Shown: positions 16,423 to 26,771 of the stretch, one piece after another
Layout of the letters: every line of letters starts with the position of its first letter
How positions within the stretch are numbered: position 1 is the stretch's first letter
Position numbers and translations under genes: made by a program
DNA from: JBBQRS01 sp038214535
GTDB taxonomy: Bacteria > Chloroflexota > Anaerolineae > CG2-30-64-16
Assembly: GCA_038214535.1 (NCBI GenBank)
Contig: JBBQRS010000004.1
Coordinates: 21,372-85,371, forward strand
Direction: 5' to 3'
DNA: 64,000 nucleotides
Notes under the pieces: model-generated
The model's input: only the letters and a program-made list of their open reading frames with translations
Databases searched by the model: none
What the model was told of the DNA's origin: nothing

Positions 16423-17838
16423 ATGGAGCATATCGTGGAAAACGTAATCAAATTCACCACCGTGGATGCGTCTCTTAACGAAGAGCCGCTCCATGCAGAC
16501 GAAGCGGAGGAGCCTCCCCAACGTAACCGGATTCGCCGGCCTGACTATTGGCGCGATGTGCCGGATAACCAATGGGATGACTGGCGGTGGCAACTCAGCC
16601 ATCGCCTGAACTCGCTGGAAGAGTTGAGCCGGGTCATCAATTTGACCCCCGAAGAAGAAGAGGGCTGTCGCAGTCACCGGTTCCGGGTAGACATCACGCC
16701 CTACTTCGCCTCGCTCATTGACCCGAACGACCCGAACTGTCCCGTCCGGCGACAGGTGATCCCGACGGGGAAAGAACTCGTCGCGTTCGACGGAATGTAC
16801 GCGGATTCGCTGAACGAAGACGGCCATAGCCCCGTGCCCGGCCTGGTGCATCGTTACCCGGATCGGGTGTTGATGCTGGTGACGACCCAGTGCGCGAGCT
16901 ACTGTCGCTATTGCACACGCAGCCGGATTGTCGGTGACCCGCACGCGCAGTTCGGGCGCAGCGACTACGACGCGCAGATTGACTACATCGCGCGCACGCC
17001 GCAGATTCGTGACGTGTTGTTGAGCGGCGGCGATCCGTTGATCCTGCCGCAGCGCGTCCTCGAGGACCTGCTGCGCCGCCTCCGGGCGATCCCTCACGTC
17101 GAGATCATCCGGTTGGGCACGCGGGTGCCGGTGTTCATGCCCCAGCGCATCACGCCGGATCTGGTCGCCATGTTGCGCCAGTTCCATCCGCTGTGGATCA
17201 ACATGCACTTCAACCACGCGAAAGAGTTGACGCCGGAAGTGGCGGAGGCGACAGCGCGACTGGCCGATGCCGGGTTCCCGCTGGGCGCGCAAACGGTGCT
17301 GCTGGCGGGTGTCAACGACTCGCCCGCCGTCATCAAAGAGCTGGTGCAGAAATTAGTGCGCCACCGGATTCGGCCCTACTACCTCTATCAGTGCGATCTG
17401 GTGGACGGCGCGGGCCACTTCCGCACGACCATCAGCAAGGGCATCGAGATCATCGAGAGCCTGCGCGGGCACACGAGCGGCTATGCAATTCCCACTTACG
17501 TGGTGGACGCGCCGGGCGGCGGCGGCAAGATCCCCGTGATGCCGCAATACGTCATCAGCCAGGCCCCCGGCAAGGTAGTGTTGCGTAACTTCGAGGGCTT
17601 CATCACGACGTATGATGAGCCGAACGACTATACCGGCCATACTCTGGCGCGCCCCGAACGCGAGATCGCCTCGCAGGAGGCGGGCCAGGAAGGCATCGCC
17701 GGGCTGCTCTCCGGGGCGGGCGATCACATCAAGCCGGCGGGATTCGACCGGGTACACTCCCGGCTGCAAGCCGACGAACGCGAGTTGATCTCCCTTACCC
17801 CGAGCAACAGGCTGCTGCATCCTGCGTCAAGAATCTGA
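16423..17838 (+). CDS. kamA: Lysine 2,3-aminomutase (radical SAM, KamA family)
   Basis: 471 residues. It would convert L-alpha-lysine to L-beta-lysine using S-adenosylmethionine, a [4Fe-4S] cluster and PLP. The cluster motif CxxxCxxC is Cys157, Cys161 and Cys164 in CASYCRYCTRSR. LLSGGDPL and IRLGTRVPVF are the conserved KamA blocks. The PLP Lys is Lys369 in PGGGGKIPVMP. Size and motifs match full KamA rather than the shorter EpmB. A C-terminal extension of ~50 residues follows the barrel. GAGGAG lies just before the ATG. The ATP-grasp gene follows after 21 bp. Confidence 0.92.
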   Translation: MEHIVENVIKFTTVDASLNEEPLHADEAEEPPQRNRIRRPDYWRDVPDNQWDDWRWQLSHRLNSLEELSRVINLTPEEEEGCRSHRFRVDITPYFASLIDPNDPNCPVRRQVIPTGKELVAFDGMYADSLNEDGHSPVPGLVHRYPDRVLMLVTTQCASYCRYCTRSRIVGDPHAQFGRSDYDAQIDYIARTPQIRDVLLSGGDPLILPQRVLEDLLRRLRAIPHVEIIRLGTRVPVFMPQRITPDLVAMLRQFHPLWINMHFNHAKELTPEVAEATARLADAGFPLGAQTVLLAGVNDSPAVIKELVQKLVRHRIRPYYLYQCDLVDGAGHFRTTISKGIEIIESLRGHTSGYAIPTYVVDAPGGGGKIPVMPQYVISQAPGKVVLRNFEGFITTYDEPNDYTGHTLARPEREIASQEAGQEGIAGLLSGAGDHIKPAGFDRVHSRLQADERELISLTPSNRLLHPASRI

Positions 17839-17859
17839 TCTGAGAAAGTAGCAAAGACT

Positions 17860-18930
17860 ATGGGCCTGTCGGTTGCCGTGCTGGCGAATCTGAAACGCAA
17901 CGCCCCTCACGATGAGGGGCTGTCTGACGACGCGTGGGACGACCTGGATTCGGACGTTACCGTCAACGCGATCATCGCCGCGCTGGAATCGGCAGGCCAT
18001 CGGGCGACCTTTCTCGAAGGCAACCTATCGCTGGTCGAAACGCTGTCCCGGCTCAGCCCCGACATCTGTTTCAACATCTGCGAGGGTCACTGGGGCGACT
18101 CGCGCGAGTCGCACGTCCCCGCCATCCTGGAGATGCTGCGCATCCCCTATACCGGCAGCGGGTTGCTCACGCTGGCCCTGACGCTGGATAAACCGATGAC
18201 CAAGCGGGTGTTGGCCTTCCATGACCTGCCGACCCCCGCCTTCCAGGTCTTCGAGCGAGAGGACGAGCCGCTCGACGCCGACCTGCATTTCCCGCTCTTC
18301 GTCAAGCCCAGCCGCGAGGGTACCGGGATGGGCGTTTCCGGCGAATCCATCGTCGCGGATGAGGCCGCGCTACGCGTGCAATTGCGCCAACAGTTGGCCC
18401 GCTATCACCAGCCCGTGCTGGTCGAACGCTTCATCGCCGGGCGGGAAGTCACGGTGGGCTGCCTGGGCAACTTCAACCCGCCGGTGGCGCGCCGCGCCCC
18501 GCGCAACGAGCTTGCCCCGCGCGTGTTGGAAGGGCTAGACTTTTTGCCACCGCTGGAAGTAAACTTCGCCGCGTATCCAGCCACGGAAGGCGGCGTGTAT
18601 ACCAACCGTATGAAAACGGACTGGGCCGACGATTTTCGCTATCTGTGCCCCGCGCTGTTACTGCCCGATCAGGTGGAGGAACTGCACCGGCTGACCGCGA
18701 CGGTCTTCCGGGTGACCGGTTGTCGCGACGTGGCGCGCGTGGACTTCCGGCTGGACGCCAACGACGCCGACAAGCCATATATCCTGGAAGTAAATCCCCT
18801 GCCGGGACTCTATCCGGGGCTGAGCGATCTGGTACTGGAAGCTGAAGCGGTGGGCATCGCGTACGCGGAACTCATTAACACCATCCTTAACACGGCTTGC
18901 GAACGCCATGGCCTGACGCAAAGTGCATAA
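17860..18930 (+). CDS. ATP-grasp ligase related to D-Ala-D-Ala ligase
   Basis: 356 residues, longer than typical Ddl (about 306-340). The family pattern is visible: FNICEGHWGDSRESHVPAI, IPYTGSGLLTLALTLDK, the ATP-binding FVKPSREGTGMGVS, and a metal-binding C-terminal ARVDFRLDANDADKPYILEVNPLPG with the D...E-x-N ligands. Such enzymes join a carboxylate, via acyl phosphate, to an amine. The gene is 21 bp after kamA, and no murein genes are near. A ligase acting on beta-lysine or on one of the neighbouring acidic proteins is therefore a reasonable hypothesis, but a simple dipeptide ligase cannot be excluded. Confidence 0.85.
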   Translation: MGLSVAVLANLKRNAPHDEGLSDDAWDDLDSDVTVNAIIAALESAGHRATFLEGNLSLVETLSRLSPDICFNICEGHWGDSRESHVPAILEMLRIPYTGSGLLTLALTLDKPMTKRVLAFHDLPTPAFQVFEREDEPLDADLHFPLFVKPSREGTGMGVSGESIVADEAALRVQLRQQLARYHQPVLVERFIAGREVTVGCLGNFNPPVARRAPRNELAPRVLEGLDFLPPLEVNFAAYPATEGGVYTNRMKTDWADDFRYLCPALLLPDQVEELHRLTATVFRVTGCRDVARVDFRLDANDADKPYILEVNPLPGLYPGLSDLVLEAEAVGIAYAELINTILNTACERHGLTQSA

Positions 18931-19045
18931 ACTCACCAGTGCGCCTGCCCAACTTGCGCGCGCTGCCAAGTTGTGGCATTCTCGGGCATGTTGACGAAGT
19001 TTTGGCGCGCCCAGATATGCCAATAATCCCGGTAGCGAGGTTCGG

Positions 19046-19348
19046 ATGAGCGTTAAGATCTACTGCAAGCTCGCAGACTGCGTGAATTGGGATAACGGTC
19101 TGTGCGGCGCGGAGGAGATCCGGATTGATCGCGAGGGGTATTGCGCGACGTACGAGGAGATCCCCGAGGAAACGCCGGACGAACTGGATCTCCCCGCCAG
19201 CCCTGATGATCTCAATTGGGAAGAAGAGGAAGACGACGACCTGGAGATCGAGGACGTTGGCGACGACGATTGGGAGGAGTTGGACGAGGAAGAAGAAGAG
19301 GAAGAGGACACGGAGCGCGTGGGCGAAGACGACCCGTGGTCTGACTGA
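19046..19348 (+). CDS. Small Cys-rich (DUF1540-like) protein with polyacidic tail
   Basis: 100 residues. The N-terminal ~36 residues carry Cys7, Cys12, Cys20 and Cys33 with the spacing CKLADC, WDNGLC, EEIRI, GYC. This resembles the small DUF1540 metal-binding domain. From residue ~35 to the end the protein is overwhelmingly Asp/Glu with a few Trp, ending DDPWSD. It is the second acidic-tailed metal-binding protein flanking the kamA/ATP-grasp pair, on the same strand, and is followed by a terminator hairpin. Its function is unknown. Confidence 0.75.
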   Translation: MSVKIYCKLADCVNWDNGLCGAEEIRIDREGYCATYEEIPEETPDELDLPASPDDLNWEEEEDDDLEIEDVGDDDWEELDEEEEEEEDTERVGEDDPWSD

Positions 19349-19446
19349 AAGCCGCTTCCCCGCAACAGGCCGATTCCACACATTTACCTGATTGTGCCCG
19401 CCGGACTCGTTCGGACGGCGATCCCTCATCCATCAAAGCGGAGATG

Positions 19447-19476
19447 AGGACAGGGATGGATTTCTCTGTCCTTTTT
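19447..19476 (+). terminator. Rho-independent terminator after the kamA unit
   Basis: AGGACAG (19447-19453) pairs perfectly with CTGTCCT (19466-19472), followed directly by a T-run (19472-19476). It would end transcription of the zinc-ribbon/kamA/ATP-grasp/acidic-protein unit before ppdK. Confidence 0.65.
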
Positions 19477-19549
19477 CACGTGTTTTTGACCGACCGGGTC
19501 TGCACCTGTGAGCGCGACGCCGGTCTAACCAGCCAGGAGGCATTACAGA

Positions 19550-22300
<2,751 letters not shown>

Positions 22301-22308
22301 TTCGCGAC

Positions 22309-22352
22309 GTTGACTCACCCGATTTGCAATGACGCAAACCGGGTGAGTCAAC
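22309..22352. repeat. Hairpin after ppdK
   Basis: The arms 22309-22327 and 22334-22352 (core GTTGACTCACCCG) form a near-perfect stem with a 6-nt loop, starting 8 bp after the ppdK stop and just before the main terminator. Confidence 0.7.
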
Positions 22353-22363
22353 CGGCTCATCCA

Positions 22364-22402
22364 GCGCCCGGCGTCTCTCACAGATGCCGGGCGCTTCATT
22401 TT
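22364..22402 (+). terminator. Rho-independent terminator of ppdK
   Basis: GCGCCCGGCGTCT (22364-22376) and AGATGCCGGGCGC (22382-22394) form a 13-bp stem with one G-T pair and a 5-nt loop, followed by TTCATTTT. Confidence 0.85.
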
Positions 22403-22407
22403 CCCTA

Positions 22408-22438
22408 TTGACAATCCGGCGGTATTGTATATAATACC
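22408..22438 (+). promoter_or_regulatory. Promoter with overlapping operator for the PIN/RHH pair
   Basis: TTGACA (22408-22413) and TATAAT (22430-22435) have a 16-bp spacer. The perfect inverted repeat GGTATT (22421-22426) / AATACC (22433-22438) covers the -10 box, a typical place for autorepression by a ribbon-helix-helix antitoxin. The PIN ATG at 22442 lies about where transcription should start, so the mRNA is probably leaderless. Confidence 0.7.
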
Positions 22439-22441
22439 AGT

Positions 22442-22867
22442 ATGACAAGCCGCATCGTCATTGACACCAGCACACTCATCGCTGGATTGCGCTCGCGCCG
22501 AGGGGCGTCCTACAAACTATTGATGCTGATCGGTGAAGATCGGTTCAATATTGCCGTTTCCGTGCCGCTTGTTCTTGAATATGAGGCTGTAGCTAAACGG
22601 CTGATAGGCTCGTTCGGATGGACGGAGGGAGACATTGATGCCATCATTGATTACATCGTTTCAGTAGCGCGACGTGTAAAGGTGCATTACCTCTGGCGTC
22701 CAATCTTACGAGATGCAAACGATGACATGATCCTGGAGTTGGCGGTGGCGGGCGGGTGTAATTACATCGTGACGTACAACAAAGCAGACTTCCGGGGCGC
22801 GGAGAGATTTGGGGTGCGCGTGGTGGATGCAGCAGAGTTTTTGAAGATATTGGGAGAAGCATTATGA
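22442..22867 (+). CDS. PIN-domain toxin (COG1569-like)
   Basis: 141 residues with the PIN nuclease acidic set: Asp8 in VIDTSTLI, Glu46/Glu48 in LVLEYEAV, Asp91/Asp94/Asp95 in LRDANDDMILEL and Asp116 near TYNKADF. PIN toxins cleave RNA, often tRNA or mRNA. Its stop overlaps the ATG of the antitoxin gene (ATGA), so toxin comes first and the pair is translationally coupled. No ribosome site is present, consistent with a leaderless start. Confidence 0.87.
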   Translation: MTSRIVIDTSTLIAGLRSRRGASYKLLMLIGEDRFNIAVSVPLVLEYEAVAKRLIGSFGWTEGDIDAIIDYIVSVARRVKVHYLWRPILRDANDDMILELAVAGGCNYIVTYNKADFRGAERFGVRVVDAAEFLKILGEAL

Positions 22868-23406
22868 GCGTCATCAGCTTACGGTTACCAAGTTCTATTC
22901 ATGAGCGAGCCCGCGAAGTTGCTCGTGAAGAAAATATCTCTATCAATCAACTCATTGCGTTAGCCCTGGCAGAGAAGCTTTCCGCCTTAAACGCCGAAGA
23001 ATACCTCGAGCAACGCGCTCGGCGCGGCAACAGGGTAGCCTTCGAACGCGCCATGGCCAAAGTACCCGATGTGGAAGAGGCAATGGTTAGCGCCATTCAT
23101 GAAGAACGGGTTTCCTACTCTATTGGCGCTAAAAAAGACGGGCCTGACTTTGAAGAAGTCTGGCAACGAATCATTGCCCATGAAGGCGAGATGTTTCGAC
23201 AAAAACGGGGCAGCGAATTTAGGTATACAGTACCCGGTAACTATGTTCGACCGGATCGCACGAATCAGAATATCTCTCGCGCTCACTTTGCGGAGGCATT
23301 CAGCATGGCGCCGCTGCCTAATGTCGCTTGCGTGCAGCACTTGCGCGGGCCGTCATACATCTATGCCATCTTGATGGATGACCGCATTCGAAGTTCTGAC
23401 TGGTAA
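22864..23406 (+). CDS. RHH (CopG-like) antitoxin fused to an uncharacterised C-terminal domain
   Basis: 180 residues. Residues 1-55 (VISLRLPSSIHERAREVA, then INQLIALALAEKL) form a ribbon-helix-helix DNA-binding antitoxin of the kind paired with COG1569 PIN toxins, which usually end near AKVPDVE. Here the frame continues for ~105 residues into a second domain containing FEEVWQRIIAHEGEMFR, FRYTVPGNYVRPDRTNQNIS and QHLRGPSYIYAILMDDRIR. This looks like a conserved globular module, but I cannot name it. The fusion is in frame with no sign of a lost stop. It may bind the toxin or sense something; that is inference. Confidence 0.75.
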   Translation: MSVISLRLPSSIHERAREVAREENISINQLIALALAEKLSALNAEEYLEQRARRGNRVAFERAMAKVPDVEEAMVSAIHEERVSYSIGAKKDGPDFEEVWQRIIAHEGEMFRQKRGSEFRYTVPGNYVRPDRTNQNISRAHFAEAFSMAPLPNVACVQHLRGPSYIYAILMDDRIRSSDW

Positions 23407-23414
23407 CGCATAGA

Positions 23415-24062
23415 TTGCCGAATACACTCGCGCCGCTGACCGACGACCTCCTGTTGCACGCCGTCACCCAACTGATCGCGCGCGACGCGCGGCTGGCGCG
23501 CATCGTGGATGCGCTTGGCCCTCCTCCCCTGTGGGCGCGCGAACCGGGCTTCGCCACCCTGCTCTACATCATCCTGGAACAGCAGGTCTCGCTGGCGTCG
23601 GCGCGCGCCGCTTACGGTCGCCTGCTGGATGCCGTCGCGCCGTTGACACCGGAGAATTTCCTGACGCTGGACGACACGACCCTGAAGGCAATCGGGTTCA
23701 GCCGTCAGAAGACGCGCTACGGTCGCGAGCTGGCCCGCGCCGTCTTGTCCGGCAACCTCGACCTGGAGGGTTTGCACCACCTCGATGATGACGACGTGTG
23801 CATGGCGCTGATGCGCGTGGTGGGCATCGGGCGCTGGACGGCGGACATCTATCTGCTGGAGGCGTTGCTGCGGCCCGACATCTGGCCCACCGGCGACCTC
23901 GCTCTGGCCGTCGCTGCGCAGCGCGCGCTGGCCTGGCCCGCAGTCCTGAAACCGGTCGAGCTGGCGGAGGTGGGCGAAGCGTGGCGGCCCTGGCGCGGCG
24001 TCGCCGCGCGCATCCTGTGGCATGATTACCTCAGCCGCGCCCGCCCGTCAAATGCCGGATAG
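23415..24062 (+). CDS. DNA-3-methyladenine glycosylase (AlkA-type, HhH-GPD)
   Basis: 215 residues, the size of minimal AlkA-like glycosylases. It excises alkylated bases from DNA. LYIILEQQVSLASARAAYG is the first conserved helix block, LMRVVGIGRWTADIYLLEAL is the helix-hairpin-helix, and the catalytic Asp lies in WPTGDLAL. The start is a TTG at 23415 with no clear ribosome site; no in-frame ATG or GTG exists before the domain, so a start here or slightly upstream is required. Its 3' end overlaps the convergent DUF402 gene by 15 bp. Confidence 0.85.
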   Translation: MPNTLAPLTDDLLLHAVTQLIARDARLARIVDALGPPPLWAREPGFATLLYIILEQQVSLASARAAYGRLLDAVAPLTPENFLTLDDTTLKAIGFSRQKTRYGRELARAVLSGNLDLEGLHHLDDDDVCMALMRVVGIGRWTADIYLLEALLRPDIWPTGDLALAVAAQRALAWPAVLKPVELAEVGEAWRPWRGVAARILWHDYLSRARPSNAG

Positions 24063-24542
24063 GCCGGGGGGCGGCCACACCTCAGCCAGCGCAAGTGCCT
24101 CACGCGCGGCAGCATAGCACTGACGTTGGAACGCGGGTGAGTAGTTATACTTCTGGGCCGCCTCCGCGAACTCGTCCTCATCCAACAGGCGCGCCGGCCG
24201 ACCGATGTATTTGCTTACGTCTAGCTCATGATCGGTCCAGTCAAAACCGGCGTCGGTCAGGGTGGGTGGACTACCGACGTTGATATAGATCTGCGTCGGC
24301 GTCCCGCCCGGATCATACTCCTCGAGGAGATTGTAAAAGCGATCGAACCAGTAATAGTTACGCAGGTAATTTTCAAGCCGCGAGGCCCCTTTGCCGGCAT
24401 CACAAGTGAGCCCCCCAGGTGGTGAAAGCGTCACCAGTCCATCCCCATCCAGCCGCTCGACCGTTGTCTCCCACTTGCGATACCAGCGGCCATCCGCGTG
24501 CAACGCACGTACAGTAATCTGCTGCCCGATCTTTAAGAGCAT
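24048..24542 (-). CDS. DUF402-family protein
   Basis: 164 residues. The NYYWFDRFYNLLEEYDPGG and YINVGSPP, FDWTDHELDVSKY segments match the DUF402 (FomD/nucleoside-diphosphate phosphatase-like) family, where Asp residues in D-x-E-LDV bind metal. Members hydrolyse nucleoside di- or triphosphates or CMP-linked intermediates. The ATG at 24542 follows AAGGAG by 10 nt; an upstream in-frame TTG at 24569 would place that site inside the gene. It stands alone on the minus strand. Confidence 0.78.
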   Translation of the reverse strand: MLLKIGQQITVRALHADGRWYRKWETTVERLDGDGLVTLSPPGGLTCDAGKGASRLENYLRNYYWFDRFYNLLEEYDPGGTPTQIYINVGSPPTLTDAGFDWTDHELDVSKYIGRPARLLDEDEFAEAAQKYNYSPAFQRQCYAAAREALALAEVWPPPGLSGI

Positions 24543-24663
24543 CCGCGGGTTTCTCCTTCTTGCACGCAAATCATGCGCTATCCTGCATTCACTATATTAT
24601 ATACTCGGCGATGAGACCAACTGCCAATGCACCATAGATCAATCCGCCTTCTGCGGGATTATT

Positions 24664-24692
24664 TTGACACGCACCCCTCCGTCCGTTATAAT
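24664..24692 (+). promoter_or_regulatory. Consensus sigma-70 promoter of dnaG-rpoD
   Basis: A perfect TTGACA (24664-24669) and a perfect TATAAT (24687-24692) with a 17-bp spacer, 87 bp upstream of the dnaG ATG. Confidence 0.8.
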
Positions 24693-24779
24693 CATCTTAG
24701 TTAGCGTTGGCTTAGTAGGCGTTGCTGCCGGGATGTGGAGATCGGGCGCAACCAGCTTTAGCATCAGACCCGTCCTGTT

Positions 24780-26771
24780 ATGAGCGTAATCGACGAGATC
24801 AAGGATCGCCTGGACATCGTCGAGGTGATCTCTGCTTACGTCCCGCTCAAAAGGGCGGGGCGAAATTACAAAGGGCTTTGCCCGTTTCACGGTGAGAAGA
24901 CGCCCTCCTTCGTCGTGTTTCCCGACACGCAAGGCTGGCACTGCTTTGGGGCGTGCGCGACCGGCGGCGACATCTTCTCGTTCGTGATGAAGCGGGAGAA
25001 CCTCGATTTCGGTGAGGCGCTGGCCTTTCTCGCCAATAAGGCCGGCGTTGAACTCAAGGCGCGCGAAGACGCCGGGCCGGAAGAGGGCAAGCTCGAACGG
25101 CTGCGCGCCCTGGTCGCCGACGCCGCAATCTATTTTCATTACCTCCTGATCAAGGCCCCCGAAGCCGACATCGCCCGCAAGTACCTCGAACGCCGGGGGT
25201 TGACGCAACAGACCTGGGAAACCTGGCAGCTTGGCTATGCCCTCGATTCCTGGGATGCGCTTAAAGACCGCTTGACGGCCAAAGGCTATTCGCTGGCCGA
25301 ACTGGATGAAGCCGGGCTGGTGATCAAGCGCGAGGACGGCAGCAGCTATTACGACCGCTTCCGCGGCCGCCTGATGATCCCCATCCGCGACAGCCAGGGG
25401 CGCAGCATCGGCTTCGGCGCACGGATGCTGAAAGAGGACCCGAACCGCCCGCAGCCTAAGTACATTAACTCGCCGCAGACGCCGCTTTTCGACAAAGGCA
25501 ACGTCCTCTATGGGCTGGACATGGCCCGCAAGGCGATCCGCGAGGCCAACCTCGCGATCATCGTCGAAGGCTACATGGATGTGCTGGGGTCATACCAGGC
25601 CGGCGTCGCGAACGTCGTGGCGGGGATGGGCACGGCGCTGGGCGAGGCGCAGATGCGGCAGCTCAAGCGCTATACCGGCAACATCACGCTGGCGCTGGAC
25701 CCTGACGCGGCGGGCGACCATGCCACGGTGCGCGGCCTGGAGACGGCGCGGCAAGCCCTCGAGCGAAGCTGGGAGAACGTCATCGGCCCGACCGGGCTGG
25801 TGCGCCAGGAGAGCCGACTGAACGCCCAGTTGCGCATCGCGACGCTGCCCGACGGGCTCGACCCCGACGAGCTGGCGCTGCAAGACGCCGACCGCTGGCG
25901 GCAGGTGATCGCCGAGGCGCGCCCCATCGTGGATTATTATATGGACATGGTGGCGCGCGAAGAGGATTTGACCACCGCGCGCGGCAAATCCAACGCTGTC
26001 AGCCGGATGGCCCCGCTGATCCGCGAAATTTCCGACCGGGTCGAGCGGGCGCATTATACGCAGATTCTGGCGCGCTTGATCCAGGCCGATGAGCGGCTGG
26101 TGGCCGAACAGGTGTCCGTCGCCGGCCGGGTGAAGGACAAGGAACGCAAGGAGCAGGAAGCGCGCAAAGCGCCCGCGCCGGTGGCGCAACCGGCCCCGGT
26201 GAAAGTCCGGCCGGAACGCGCCATCGGCGTGGAAGAGCATTTGCTCGGGCACATCCTGGTGCGGCTCGACCTGCTCTCGCAACTCGACAGCGAAATGATC
26301 GGCCAGCACACGCCGCCCCTGGGGCCGGAGGATTTCACGGCGCCGGAGAACACGGCCGCGATGAGCGTGTTGCAGGCGTCCACGCTGATGACCGACGTAT
26401 CTGACCCGGACGTCCTGTTGGCCGTCATGGACGCCGAGGTGCAGGAGCATTGCCGGAAGATCCTGACGCACGCGCGGCGCCAACCCGTGCTCAGCGATGA
26501 GAAGCTGCTCAAAGAGATGGGTGACTCGCTCTTGCGGCTACGCGAGCGCAACCTGCGTCAGCGCATCCGCCAGATCGAGCACCTGTTGCTCGATTGCGAA
26601 GAAACCGGCGCGCTGGCCGAACGACGCCATTATCAGGAAATCATGGTATCATGTATCGCGCAGTTGGATCACCTGCATGAGTTGACGTGGTCCCGATCCA
26701 TGGCCGGCATCTTGAAAGCCAGAAAAAGCGCGAACACGCTTGAGACGACCCAGTCTTCGGAAAAGTCATGA
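24780..26771 (+). CDS. dnaG: DNA primase
   Basis: 663 residues. It synthesises RNA primers at replication forks. The N-terminal CHC2 zinc ribbon has Cys34, His37, Cys55 and Cys59 (CPFHGEKTPSF, WHCFGACATGGD); the last pair is C-x3-C instead of the common C-x2-C. The TOPRIM core shows IIVEGYMDV and LALDPDAAGDHA. The C-terminal third is a helicase-binding region after an Ala/Pro/Lys-rich linker near residue 465. No clear ribosome site precedes the ATG. The stop overlaps the rpoD start (ATGA). Confidence 0.96.
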   Translation: MSVIDEIKDRLDIVEVISAYVPLKRAGRNYKGLCPFHGEKTPSFVVFPDTQGWHCFGACATGGDIFSFVMKRENLDFGEALAFLANKAGVELKAREDAGPEEGKLERLRALVADAAIYFHYLLIKAPEADIARKYLERRGLTQQTWETWQLGYALDSWDALKDRLTAKGYSLAELDEAGLVIKREDGSSYYDRFRGRLMIPIRDSQGRSIGFGARMLKEDPNRPQPKYINSPQTPLFDKGNVLYGLDMARKAIREANLAIIVEGYMDVLGSYQAGVANVVAGMGTALGEAQMRQLKRYTGNITLALDPDAAGDHATVRGLETARQALERSWENVIGPTGLVRQESRLNAQLRIATLPDGLDPDELALQDADRWRQVIAEARPIVDYYMDMVAREEDLTTARGKSNAVSRMAPLIREISDRVERAHYTQILARLIQADERLVAEQVSVAGRVKDKERKEQEARKAPAPVAQPAPVKVRPERAIGVEEHLLGHILVRLDLLSQLDSEMIGQHTPPLGPEDFTAPENTAAMSVLQASTLMTDVSDPDVLLAVMDAEVQEHCRKILTHARRQPVLSDEKLLKEMGDSLLRLRERNLRQRIRQIEHLLLDCEETGALAERRHYQEIMVSCIAQLDHLHELTWSRSMAGILKARKSANTLETTQSSEKS

